Assembly: GCA_035363255.1 (NCBI GenBank)
Contig: DAOSES010000005.1
Span: forward strand, 1-64,000
DNA: 64,000 nt
Origin: T3SED10-260 sp035363255
GTDB taxonomy: Bacteria > Caldisericota > Caldisericia > UBA6126
Direction of reading: 5' to 3'
Position numbers and translations under genes: made by a program
Shown: positions 6,642 to 15,597 of the stretch, piece by piece
Layout of the letters: every line of letters begins with the position of its first letter
Numbering within the stretch: the stretch's first letter is position 1
Notes under the pieces: model-generated
Databases searched by the model: none
What the model was told of the DNA's origin: nothing
The model's input: the letters and a program-made list of their open reading frames with translations, nothing else

Positions 6642-8959
6642 AAAACCACGACAAACTTTGCCATAAACTGCAAGAAACTCTTCTATTGCATGGCAAGCAG
6701 TCCTTATCTCCTCGCTTGTCTCAGCATCTACTCTCTTGCAGAGAATGTCAGGAATTCTTGCAAGGCGAAGAACTTCTACAAGCTTTTAAAACTGAGCTTA
6801 AGACTCGATCTCTCAAGCTTGATCCCGCCCATGATTTTGAGGTTCGCAATACAATCGTAGCCACTGCTCTACGTTTGCAAAATACCAAATCCAGCCATGT
6901 ATGGTGGAAAAAACCAGCGATATCATTAGTGTCTTTTGTTTTGCTTCTTGGTCTGTTTTGGGGCACTTGGCCCATACTGAGCAATTACCCTATATGGGAC
7001 TATCAAGTGCAAGAAAAAATCACACAGCTTTTGAACGATGAAACCTTGAGTGTAGCATCCCCAGAAGCTGATAGAGCTGTTTCCATGCGAGCTGTTGATG
7101 CAGAAAAGGACACAGATCAATTGTTAAGATTTGCTAGCTGGGCTCTTCCAGGCGCTGAAAGTCAAAAAGCATTTTGGACTTCCGATCAAGAGATGGCGCA
7201 ACGTTTTTATTGGATATGGATTCGCTTTCTTTCCGAAAAAAGTCAGCAATCCTACCTCAAAGTCCAGCAATTGCTTGATACTCATGGCGACACTAAAGCA
7301 GTGCGAATGCTCAAATTACCCCTACGCAAAACAGTTAAGGAATTTGAGAAATACCTCAAACCCTTCCGTCTTGGACCCAAAGATGAAGCCTTCGAGGCAG
7401 ATGTCTTGGTTTTATCCGTTAATCTTAAACAAGCCTTGATTCGAGTGGATGCATTAGACGAACCACTGCACCTTGATCCAGTGCTTCTCAATCAGATGTA
7501 TCCTGGAAAAATGCTTCGACTTACCATCAAGAAAGAAAATTCTTTATACTATGTGCTTGCGCTTTCTGAGCCTTTGCTTTCTTCCAGTCTTATTGAAGGA
7601 GCAATCAGCAGTGTAAACCAACAACAAATTATCAGTAGTAGTTTTTCCAATCCTCTGGAACTGAATGAAAAAACTTTTTTCAACAATATTAGTCAAGCAG
7701 AACTAAAAGCCAACACTGAAGATATTTACTGGTTACGAGTCTTGTTTACTGATGATACAGCCCATGTTTTAAGCTTAAACCGACGAGGACATCCCTTCCA
7801 ACAGACCCTGAGTGGTACTATCGATCGCATGAGTTCCTACGGTTTTACGCTAAAAGACTACCCTCTACATTTTTATTTTACCTCTCCTCCACTTATTTTT
7901 CCCTCCACTTATTCCCTTAACGAAATTGCTAATCGTAGTTTTTGGATTACGGTGGATGGCATCCAATATGAGGATCAGGTTCGTCTAACAAAGATACAAG
8001 TACTTGAAAACCCCCTGGATCCCTTTCCCGATCAAGACTACCTCCTGGCTTCAGCTAATTCGGAAAAACCCCTTCTTTCCTCTCCTGCTCAAGGTCCTAT
8101 CGAAAAACGACAGGGTGGTTCATTGAGATCCCCTCTTGCTTCTTCATCCAAAGAATCAAACAGTTTAAACTTGGATTACATCATAGGGACAACGGGCCAC
8201 ACTCTTCATCTCGCTTCAGGAAAGAATATCACCTACAAATCATCTTACCTTGCTCCTGGCTCCAAAATTCAATGGGAAGGATCTGTTTCTGAAATTTTAT
8301 CCAGCCCAGAGATTGCGCTTGGTCGATGGAAAACCCTGCAATCTTCGTATCGTTTGATCAACCGATTCGACAATGGAGTTCTTGTGCTACGTTTAAAAGA
8401 GGACAGCAAACCCCTCTATATCTATACCTCCGAGAAGATTCCCGATGAAGGAATTTTGCAGGCAAAAGTCGTAGAACACGAACATCTCCTCATTGCAGTT
8501 GAAAGCAGAAGCTTTACTCTTTCTCACGTATTGAGTGTTCGAGGAACTGTAGTGCAAACCATGAACAAAGAAAGCAGTTTTCTTCTTGATAATGGAACCA
8601 TGTTTGTGATCGATGAGTTAAGTCAGATTATTCATGGTCCCATATGGCACGGAAGCACTGTTGTCGTCAAAGGCACTATGATTGATCAGGTTTTTAAAGC
8701 TTTTATTGTTGAAGTGGAAAGTGAAGAGCTTATTTTTACTGGCTTAATCGTATCTATCGACCACGATCAAGGTCTGATACATCTCGATTCTGGTGCGAGC
8801 ATCTTCATCAACGACAAGACCGTTTTTTCTTTCCCCAGATCTTCGCTTAAAGTGGGTTCTGCGGTGCTTATCAGAGCGCGAAGAGAAGCCTCCAGCTTTA
8901 TTGCTGTAGAGATCCTCGACGCCAAGGACCATGTGTCGGACAAAGGAGCAAACACATGA
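6638..8959 (+). CDS. Anti-sigma-like membrane protein with large extracytoplasmic part
   Basis: In this 773-residue protein, residues 1-45 resemble a zinc-binding anti-sigma domain: HLLSCREC gives His30, Cys34 and Cys37, possibly with Cys8. One membrane helix lies at about 93-114. The remaining 650 residues are predicted outside the membrane. Near the C-terminus at least two modules look like DUF5666/OB-type beta barrels, for example the segment from FTGLIVSIDHDQG to LKVGSAVLIRARRE. This is far larger than a typical anti-sigma factor (about 200-300). It probably holds the upstream ECF factor inactive and senses something at the surface, although the signal cannot be read. It overlaps both neighbours by 4 bases. 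Confidence 0.78.
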   Translation: MKNHDKLCHKLQETLLLHGKQSLSPRLSQHLLSCRECQEFLQGEELLQAFKTELKTRSLKLDPAHDFEVRNTIVATALRLQNTKSSHVWWKKPAISLVSFVLLLGLFWGTWPILSNYPIWDYQVQEKITQLLNDETLSVASPEADRAVSMRAVDAEKDTDQLLRFASWALPGAESQKAFWTSDQEMAQRFYWIWIRFLSEKSQQSYLKVQQLLDTHGDTKAVRMLKLPLRKTVKEFEKYLKPFRLGPKDEAFEADVLVLSVNLKQALIRVDALDEPLHLDPVLLNQMYPGKMLRLTIKKENSLYYVLALSEPLLSSSLIEGAISSVNQQQIISSSFSNPLELNEKTFFNNISQAELKANTEDIYWLRVLFTDDTAHVLSLNRRGHPFQQTLSGTIDRMSSYGFTLKDYPLHFYFTSPPLIFPSTYSLNEIANRSFWITVDGIQYEDQVRLTKIQVLENPLDPFPDQDYLLASANSEKPLLSSPAQGPIEKRQGGSLRSPLASSSKESNSLNLDYIIGTTGHTLHLASGKNITYKSSYLAPGSKIQWEGSVSEILSSPEIALGRWKTLQSSYRLINRFDNGVLVLRLKEDSKPLYIYTSEKIPDEGILQAKVVEHEHLLIAVESRSFTLSHVLSVRGTVVQTMNKESSFLLDNGTMFVIDELSQIIHGPIWHGSTVVVKGTMIDQVFKAFIVEVESEELIFTGLIVSIDHDQGLIHLDSGASIFINDKTVFSFPRSSLKVGSAVLIRARREASSFIAVEILDAKDHVSDKGANT

Positions 8960-10593
8960 AAAAAATTCAAAGTTTATTTCTTGTGATCGTATTTCTCTTT
9001 TCAGCAAACACGATGACGAGAGCCAAACAAGAATCTCGCCTAAGTGTTTTTATTGAAAAGCCTTTTTTTGGGGAGGCCTCTGCCTTTCGTTTTTTAATGG
9101 ATTCGTTACCCTTTCAGCTTGAAACAGAAACCATTATCATTAGCTTCCCTTCCAACTATCAATTTCAGATCGATATTCAGAGCAAAGATCTCCTCCTGGG
9201 TGAAGGCGTAGAATTACTTTCACTTACTCTCTTAAATTCCAATAGCCTTGAGTTGAAAGCTGTTTTTAATCCTACCCAAGCACTGGATTTTAAGATCTTG
9301 CAAAGTGCAGGTATCACCAATCCATTAGAATGGAACAAATCATCTGTTTTTGCTCTACAATTTTTAAACAACAACTTTGTCGTGTTATCATCAGCAGTTC
9401 CGCTCCGAGCCCCCAATAACACTATCGTTGTATCTCCATCAGCACAACCTTCCAAGGGTGAAATCTGGCTCAAGCAGTCTATTGAACTTACCTTGAGCTC
9501 AACAACAAGCCCCGAAATCAGATATTCCTTGAATCAAGGCAAAGAATATGTCTATCACGAATCGCTAAAGCTTTCCGAGGGTGTTCATGAGTTGACTTAT
9601 TATGGAGTTCGAACAAGCGGAGCCAAAGAAAGCTTGAAAATAGAAACTTTTTACATTGACATCAGCCCTCCACAGGTGAAAGTGCTTTCGCCCCAAAACA
9701 ATCATCTTAGCAACAAATCTCAGCTTGAGGTATTGTTTGAGATTCAAGACCTGTCCCCTACTCGACTAATCATCAATCAAACTGGAGAATACCTGGTACC
9801 GAAAGAGGGACGACTTGGTATCAAATACGAGCTAAAACCTGGGCGCAACACGATAAATTACAAAGTGATTGATTCTGCAAATCATCTGTTCGAATCCACC
9901 CTTACCCTTTTTCTTGATGTAACTCCTCCCTATCTTGTTATTCTTTCCCCTCAACGCGATGAAGTCATATGTACCTCAAAAGTCGATATCACTGGCAAAG
10001 CAGAGCTTGACAGTCAGGTATGGATTGGGGATATTCCCGTCAAACTTGACTCCTATGGCAATTTTTCCCTTCAATGGACCCCAAAAGAGGGCATCAACCA
10101 ACTCCTGGTGAGAGCTTTGGATAAGGCAGGAAATGAAAGCAGGCGAGACTTGCAGTTTATGGTGTTTCCAGGGATGGCTATCGAAGCCTGGATCGGTCAA
10201 AATCAGGCAAAAGTCAATGGAAAAGATAAAGAAATCAATCCCGCTCCCTTCATCGACCGTATGAGCAATGAAGTTTATTTTCCGCTTCGTTTCATTGCCG
10301 AAACCTTGTCCTACGAACTCCTTTGGGTGGCTCAGGGCTCTTATGTTTCCATGAAAAAAAACACTTGGGAAATACGGCTTAGGCCATTAGATCCTTTGGT
10401 TCAAATAAGAAACTCAGAACAGGTTGAAGATGTGCGTTTACAATATGTTCCTACGGTATATCAAGGATCCACCATGATCCCAGCAGAATTTATCAAACGT
10501 ATCCTTGGGGGTGATGTGATTTTTGATACCACTGCCAAAAAAACCATCCTTCATTTTTGTGAAAAAACACCTTCTTCAGAAATAAGGAAATGA
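8956..10593 (+). CDS. Secreted Ig-like protein with C-terminal stalk domain
   Basis: This 545-residue protein starts with a signal peptide (residues 1-23). One divergent copy of the repeat shared by the larger proteins downstream follows, ending in SAGITNPLEW. Next are several beta-sandwich segments (about 150-400) with phrases such as TPPYLVILSPQRDEVICTS and KAGNES, typical of glucodextranase-B/Ig-like modules. The last ~135 residues are a copper-amine-oxidase-N (stalk) domain with FIDRMSNEVYFPLRFIAETL, a fold associated with cell-surface proteins and not itself an enzyme. It is coupled to the anti-sigma-like gene by a 4-base overlap. Its location at the cell surface and role in assembly are inferred. 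Confidence 0.75.
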   Translation: MKKIQSLFLVIVFLFSANTMTRAKQESRLSVFIEKPFFGEASAFRFLMDSLPFQLETETIIISFPSNYQFQIDIQSKDLLLGEGVELLSLTLLNSNSLELKAVFNPTQALDFKILQSAGITNPLEWNKSSVFALQFLNNNFVVLSSAVPLRAPNNTIVVSPSAQPSKGEIWLKQSIELTLSSTTSPEIRYSLNQGKEYVYHESLKLSEGVHELTYYGVRTSGAKESLKIETFYIDISPPQVKVLSPQNNHLSNKSQLEVLFEIQDLSPTRLIINQTGEYLVPKEGRLGIKYELKPGRNTINYKVIDSANHLFESTLTLFLDVTPPYLVILSPQRDEVICTSKVDITGKAELDSQVWIGDIPVKLDSYGNFSLQWTPKEGINQLLVRALDKAGNESRRDLQFMVFPGMAIEAWIGQNQAKVNGKDKEINPAPFIDRMSNEVYFPLRFIAETLSYELLWVAQGSYVSMKKNTWEIRLRPLDPLVQIRNSEQVEDVRLQYVPTVYQGSTMIPAEFIKRILGGDVIFDTTAKKTILHFCEKTPSSEIRK

Positions 10594-10601
10594 GGTGTAG
10601 C

Positions 10602-13600
10602 ATGAAAAAAGTTCTATCTTTACTGTTACTTGTCATCTTGCTGATGGGCACATCACCTGTGAATGCCCAGGAACCTGCAAGAATAGTCATTTCTCCGAAT
10701 GTTCAATGCCTGCAATTGGGTGAACAAGTCACTCTTACGGCCCAAGCTTATGATGCAAGTGGAGCATTGATACCAGGGGCTGCTTTTGATTGGTCCTTGC
10801 AAGGGCCAGGGAGCTTGTCTTCCAGCAGTGGATCGACCGTCACCTATCAAGCCAATCGTGATGGGCAGGTAGTGATAACGGTTCGCTCTGGAACGGTAAG
10901 CGCGAGTATTCGTTTTTCTGTGGGCAGTGGAAAAGTCAGCAATGTCCAGGCTCGAGTCGATCCAGATACTGCTGGTGCAGTGGCTGAATACTACATTTTT
11001 TTTGAAACAGATGATTGTGGCATCCTGGAAGCAGGCGATCAAATATATGTGGCTTTTCCTATAGGCACGATTCTTCCCAATTATTATCATTGTAGTACGG
11101 TGACCGTCAACGGAATGATAGCCTCCTATGAGGTACGAGAATCCAGCGATCGATCTAAAAGTCCTATTCTTATCATCACCATCCCCAACAATTTTCGTCC
11201 TTCTTCATCCATTTATATACGAGTATGCAAAGTAATTAATCCCCGTGGTGGCAGTTGTTACGTCCTGGCGGTTGCTACCAGCAGACAAACTCAGTGGGTG
11301 CTTTCTTCACCCTATTCCATCCGTGGATCTATCATTAGTCCTCCCATGGTGGAAGTTAAGCCTGATATTGCGGGAGAAACAGCTGTTTATAAGATCACTT
11401 TTAAAACTTCTAATTCAGGTCGTTTGTCAGGGTGTTATGGTAGTTTCATTATGGTGGAATTTCCAGTCGGAACCAGGATGCCTCGTGAGATATTACCCGA
11501 ACACATTATGGTCAACCGGGTGCCAAGCTGTCCTCATATCAAACCGGAAATCAATGGACGTACTGTTAAAATTTTCCCTCAGATGGTAGTTATTGAAGAC
11601 TCCGATGTCGAGATTGAATTTACCCTCGAAGCAGGCTTTGGCAATCCCGAAAAACCCGACGATTATCAGTTGGCGGTATGGACTTCTTCTGACACCATAC
11701 GAGTTCTTTCACGTTCGTATAAAATCAGGGCATCTACTATCGAAGATTTGCAAGTCGAGGTGGATAAGCCATTTATTCAAACTCCTTCAGCCTATACTAT
11801 TCGCTTCAAGACAGGACTGGTAGGGCGATTGGGTATCGGTGCTTTGATAACCATCTATTTCCCCTCTTCCATGACGATGCCAAGTCCAGTCAGACCAGGA
11901 AGTATCAAGATCAATGGGGTTCCCACCATCAAAAATCCCATCTTTGACGGAAAAACCATATTGCGTATTCCCACTCCCGTTGAGATCGAAGCACGTAGCC
12001 AAGTCGAAATTGTCATCAGTGAAGAGTTTGGTCTCATTAATCCTCCCGATCCAAGACGTTATTTTCTTGAAGTGCAGACAGCAAAAGAAGGTACATTGGT
12101 TAAATCAAATGAGTTTGTGATTGGTCCAAGCGTGGTTGGAGAGGTTTCAGTTCGTCTGAGCATGCCCTATATTGGAGTTGCAAGCGCTGTTGAGTTGTCT
12201 TTTGTTTCTGGTGGTGGCGGTAAAATGACTGCTGAGAAAGATAGAATTTTCATTGTTTTCCCCAAAGGCACTCACATCCCCAATGCAATCCAAAAAAGCG
12301 CTATCACCATCCAGGGGCAAAGCATACCCGTTACCCCATTTATAAAGAAAGACATCGGAGAAATCATGCTCCATGTCCCTGTTGACATTCCAGCCCAGAG
12401 CAAGGTAGTCGTGCGATTTGAAGAAAGCGCAGGTCTGCTCAATCCGTCTCAGACAGGTTTTTATCGATATCAAGTGGCTACATCCAGGGAAGTCTCCTAC
12501 ATACAATCCCCTCCCATTGAAATCACAGAATCCACTGTGCGTTTTGTCCAAGTAAAAGTACTTCACAATACGATCAAAGAGCTCAGTCGTATGAGTATCT
12601 CTTTCCAACTGGGGGATGCTGGAAAGCTCGAGAAGAACGATCGTATTCGTTGTTTTTTTGATGCAGGATTTGTTTTTCCAGACAGCATAGACAAAGGAAT
12701 CATATTGAATAGCGTACCATTAGATCCTTCTGATATCATAGTGGATGCCTCAAGAGATATGATTGAAATACGCTTGAACGAGGAATACCCTGAAGGTAGT
12801 TTGATGAGTCTTGAAATCCAGGAAAGCGCCGGAATCAGAAATCCAGCCCAGGCAGGAATGCATCAGATAGGCATTTCAAGTAGCAGTGAAACCCGAACCA
12901 TAGCTTCTCCCGAATTTCGCATCATTCCCTTACCCAGCACAGAATATGCTCTGGATCCAATGATCCCTGATGGTCAAAATGAATGGTACATTTCTGAACC
13001 AAGCTTGACCCTGAATATAGACACAGAAGACAAAGAACGAGCTGAAAGCTATGTTTCCATCAATGGATCCGAATGGAGCAAATACACTGAGCCTATATCT
13101 TTTGCTTCTGGAGAATACTTGATTGAGTTCTACAGTCAACATAGCGATTCTGCAAAAGAACAAAAACAGAGCATTTCGATCAAAGTGGACACCAAAGCTC
13201 CCATTATTCAGCTTAGCGAAAAAACCGTCTATACCAATAAAGGCAATTACAAGCTTTCTCTTGCCATTATCGAGTCCTGGTTTGATTATGCAATGGTAGG
13301 AGAGCAGAGAATCGATTCCCTGATTGAAGGTAGATTGATTGCAAATGTATCTCTTCAGGAAGGTGAAAACAAGCTCATCATACTAGTGTATGATCTTGCG
13401 GGACATCGGAGTGAAGAGCATCTAACCCTGGTATTGGACACCCAGGCTCCCAAGCTTGAAATCTCACAACCTCTACCCTGGTCGAAATCGATTCGAAGCA
13501 GAATCTGGATAAGTGGAACCACGGATCCCGATGCTGAAATTTTCTGTAATGACAAACCCTTGCGACACATCGAGGGTAGCTTCGAAGGTTTTATTCCTCT

Positions 13601-14078
13601 TCTTCCTGGCCTGAACGCTTTAAATTTTCTTGCCGTGGATCGTGCAGGAAATGAAAAAAAATATACTCTTCCCGTCCAGTATGCTGAAAAATTCCAAGCT
13701 GAGATTTTTATCGACAAAACCAAAGCTCAAAGCAGTTTTGGGGAAATTCATTTTGATGCTCCGCCCTTTATTGAAAAGTCATATACCATGGTTCCTCTGA
13801 GAGTTTTTGCTGAACTTTTAGGCTATCAGATTGAATTTGAGCCAGTTTTTCAAATCATCACCATGAGTGAGTTTGGAGGAAAAACTATTCGTGCCCAGGT
13901 AGGCAACACCATTTTTACAGTGAACGATCAAAAGAAAACCTTAGCTGTTGCTCCTATGATTCGCAATGGCAGAACCTTTGTACCTTTGCGTTTCTTTGCG
14001 GAAGAATTTGGTTTTGAAGTATCTTATCGAAAGGAAAGTCACAGCGTATTATTAACATACCATGAACCTACTGAGTAG
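10602..14078 (+). CDS. Secreted five-repeat surface protein with C-terminal stalk domain
   Basis: ATG 10602 is preferred over 10590 because GAGGTG lies about 6 bases before it and a signal peptide (MKKVLSLLLLVILLMG) begins there; the product is then 1158 residues. An N-terminal Big-like domain (residues 25-105) is followed by five repeats of about 120 residues. Each runs from an AxYxIxF strand to an NPxxxGxYxLxVxTSxE motif; for example AGLLNPSQTGFY and AGIRNPAQAGMH. Two or three Ig-like domains (KAPIIQLSE, QAPKLEISQP) and a copper-amine-oxidase-N domain (about 1030-1150, with NGRTFVPLRFFAEEFGF) complete it. I know of no name for this repeat. It is a smaller version of the giants at 16895 and 27679. 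Confidence 0.8.
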   Translation: MKKVLSLLLLVILLMGTSPVNAQEPARIVISPNVQCLQLGEQVTLTAQAYDASGALIPGAAFDWSLQGPGSLSSSSGSTVTYQANRDGQVVITVRSGTVSASIRFSVGSGKVSNVQARVDPDTAGAVAEYYIFFETDDCGILEAGDQIYVAFPIGTILPNYYHCSTVTVNGMIASYEVRESSDRSKSPILIITIPNNFRPSSSIYIRVCKVINPRGGSCYVLAVATSRQTQWVLSSPYSIRGSIISPPMVEVKPDIAGETAVYKITFKTSNSGRLSGCYGSFIMVEFPVGTRMPREILPEHIMVNRVPSCPHIKPEINGRTVKIFPQMVVIEDSDVEIEFTLEAGFGNPEKPDDYQLAVWTSSDTIRVLSRSYKIRASTIEDLQVEVDKPFIQTPSAYTIRFKTGLVGRLGIGALITIYFPSSMTMPSPVRPGSIKINGVPTIKNPIFDGKTILRIPTPVEIEARSQVEIVISEEFGLINPPDPRRYFLEVQTAKEGTLVKSNEFVIGPSVVGEVSVRLSMPYIGVASAVELSFVSGGGGKMTAEKDRIFIVFPKGTHIPNAIQKSAITIQGQSIPVTPFIKKDIGEIMLHVPVDIPAQSKVVVRFEESAGLLNPSQTGFYRYQVATSREVSYIQSPPIEITESTVRFVQVKVLHNTIKELSRMSISFQLGDAGKLEKNDRIRCFFDAGFVFPDSIDKGIILNSVPLDPSDIIVDASRDMIEIRLNEEYPEGSLMSLEIQESAGIRNPAQAGMHQIGISSSSETRTIASPEFRIIPLPSTEYALDPMIPDGQNEWYISEPSLTLNIDTEDKERAESYVSINGSEWSKYTEPISFASGEYLIEFYSQHSDSAKEQKQSISIKVDTKAPIIQLSEKTVYTNKGNYKLSLAIIESWFDYAMVGEQRIDSLIEGRLIANVSLQEGENKLIILVYDLAGHRSEEHLTLVLDTQAPKLEISQPLPWSKSIRSRIWISGTTDPDAEIFCNDKPLRHIEGSFEGFIPLLPGLNALNFLAVDRAGNEKKYTLPVQYAEKFQAEIFIDKTKAQSSFGEIHFDAPPFIEKSYTMVPLRVFAELLGYQIEFEPVFQIITMSEFGGKTIRAQVGNTIFTVNDQKKTLAVAPMIRNGRTFVPLRFFAEEFGFEVSYRKESHSVLLTYHEPTE

Positions 14079-15462
14079 TTTTTTATTTTATTCTGCCCTA
14101 TTTTTCTATACTCTCACTGCTTTTTTCTTTTTGCGATTGTTTGTCTGGAAAAGATATAGTGAGTATTTTTATTGGAAAAAGCGACCCTTCATCTCCTCTC
14201 TTGATTTAAGCTATCTTGCTCGTCATCAAAAAAGTGATTTACCATTTCTGAGCATTCTTGTTCCTGCTCGAGATGAAGCCCTGGTGATTGAAAAAACCAT
14301 CTCCAACCTTTGCCAGATGGAGTATTCTCCCAGCCATTATGAGATTATAATCATCACCGACGAAAGAGAAGAAATCGCATTTCTTAAAAAAGCCAGGTCC
14401 AACCTTCCAACAACTGCAAGCATAGCCCGTGATTGGCAAGTAAAATGCTTTCAGCAAGGCCCACGCATCAAAGTGCTTACTGTCCCCCTGGGTTTTGATG
14501 GTCAATATCAGGGAAAGGTTTCTTCCGTCCAGTTTCCATCTACCAAAGGCAGAGCCCTTAACTATGCCCTGTCTTATCTTGATGGTCGATCCACGGTTCT
14601 TGGTTTTTATGATGCAGAAAGTCGCCCGGATCATAAAACTTTTCTCTACGTCGCTCATGAATACCTTATTAAAAAAGAAGGAATGGCGATATTGCAAGGA
14701 CCACTATTTCAAGTGAGAAATTTCTATCGCCTGGGTCCAGTGTCTCGCCTGGGGGGTTTGTTTAAAGCCATATCTCATGATTGGTACCTCCCTGTGATTT
14801 TTAAAACCCTTCCCTTTGTGGGGGGTACTCATTTTTATGCAATACGGAGCCTGGTGGAACAGGTCAGGGGTTTTAATCTCTCTGCTTTGACCGAAGATTT
14901 AGATTTTGGTATTCGAGCTTATCAACACAAACAGCAAAAAGTTGAATTTCTGCCTTTGGTCTCCACCGAACAAACTCCCCCACGTTTCAGGCAATATTTT
15001 CAACAACGTTTGCGATGGGCCTCTGGACATCTACAAGTGATGTCAGCTCTCAGCAAGCGCGATCCCATCTTTTGGCATCTTTTTTTCAAAGGACCTTTTG
15101 AATGGCTCTTGTATCAGGGATCAGCATTTACAGTGATAGGGCTCAATCTCTTACTGCTTTCCACCCGCTTTGGATGGGTCCCAGCCACTATGATCCATTT
15201 TCCTCTTAGTATGGAGTATGTTTTTGGTTTTCTTAATATTCCTTATTTTCTTTTTTCTTATTACTGCTTTCGTCGCTATGCTTTCACCTACGACCGTGAT
15301 AAGCATCTCACGCATATGTTTCCAGGTTTTGATTTAATCAGAATCATAAGCTCTTCTCTCTTGGTTTTTCTTTTGCCATTACCTTACACCTATGCCATAG
15401 CTCTGCATTTTTTTCGAAAAAAACCCTTAATATGGGTTAAAACCGCAAGAACAGCTGAATAA
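14062..15462 (+). CDS. Membrane family-2 glycosyltransferase
   Basis: This 466-residue processive-type glycosyltransferase has one N-terminal membrane helix (about 5-28) and several C-terminal ones (about 345-370, 385-405, 425-450). The GT-A core shows LSILVPARDEA (63-73), a metal/sugar motif DAES at 174-177, TED at 277-279 (catalytic-base position) and QRLRW at 315-319, the QxxRW signature of cellulose/hyaluronan/N-acetylglucosamine polymerising enzymes. It would transfer sugars to a membrane-linked acceptor or chain at the inner face. Its start overlaps the end of the stalk-domain gene by 17 bases, so it belongs to the sigma-factor operon. It may make the polymer that the surface proteins bind or carry; that link is inferred. 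Confidence 0.85.
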   Translation: MNLLSSFLFYSALFFYTLTAFFFLRLFVWKRYSEYFYWKKRPFISSLDLSYLARHQKSDLPFLSILVPARDEALVIEKTISNLCQMEYSPSHYEIIIITDEREEIAFLKKARSNLPTTASIARDWQVKCFQQGPRIKVLTVPLGFDGQYQGKVSSVQFPSTKGRALNYALSYLDGRSTVLGFYDAESRPDHKTFLYVAHEYLIKKEGMAILQGPLFQVRNFYRLGPVSRLGGLFKAISHDWYLPVIFKTLPFVGGTHFYAIRSLVEQVRGFNLSALTEDLDFGIRAYQHKQQKVEFLPLVSTEQTPPRFRQYFQQRLRWASGHLQVMSALSKRDPIFWHLFFKGPFEWLLYQGSAFTVIGLNLLLLSTRFGWVPATMIHFPLSMEYVFGFLNIPYFLFSYYCFRRYAFTYDRDKHLTHMFPGFDLIRIISSSLLVFLLPLPYTYAIALHFFRKKPLIWVKTARTAE

Positions 15463-15562
15463 ACTGTCTTAGAATCTTCATTTAAAACAGCTATTTTCTC
15501 AAGCTTTATTTAAAACTTATTAATCAATTTTGATTATTTTTTAAAAAAACTGTATTTTATTC

Positions 15563-15591
15563 TTGACAAATAAGAATACTATTTGTAAAGT
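15563..15591 (+). promoter_or_regulatory. Promoter with embedded operator-like palindrome
   Basis: TTGACA (15563-15568) and TAAAGT (15586-15591) are 17 bases apart and the next gene starts at 15598, so the message would be almost leaderless. A perfect inverted repeat, ACAAATA at 15566-15572 and TATTTGT at 15580-15586 with a 7-base centre, fills the spacer. This is the right place for a repressor to block polymerase. The rest of the 15463-15597 gap is AT-rich with no clear terminator. Confidence 0.6.
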
Positions 15592-15597
15592 CAAGGT

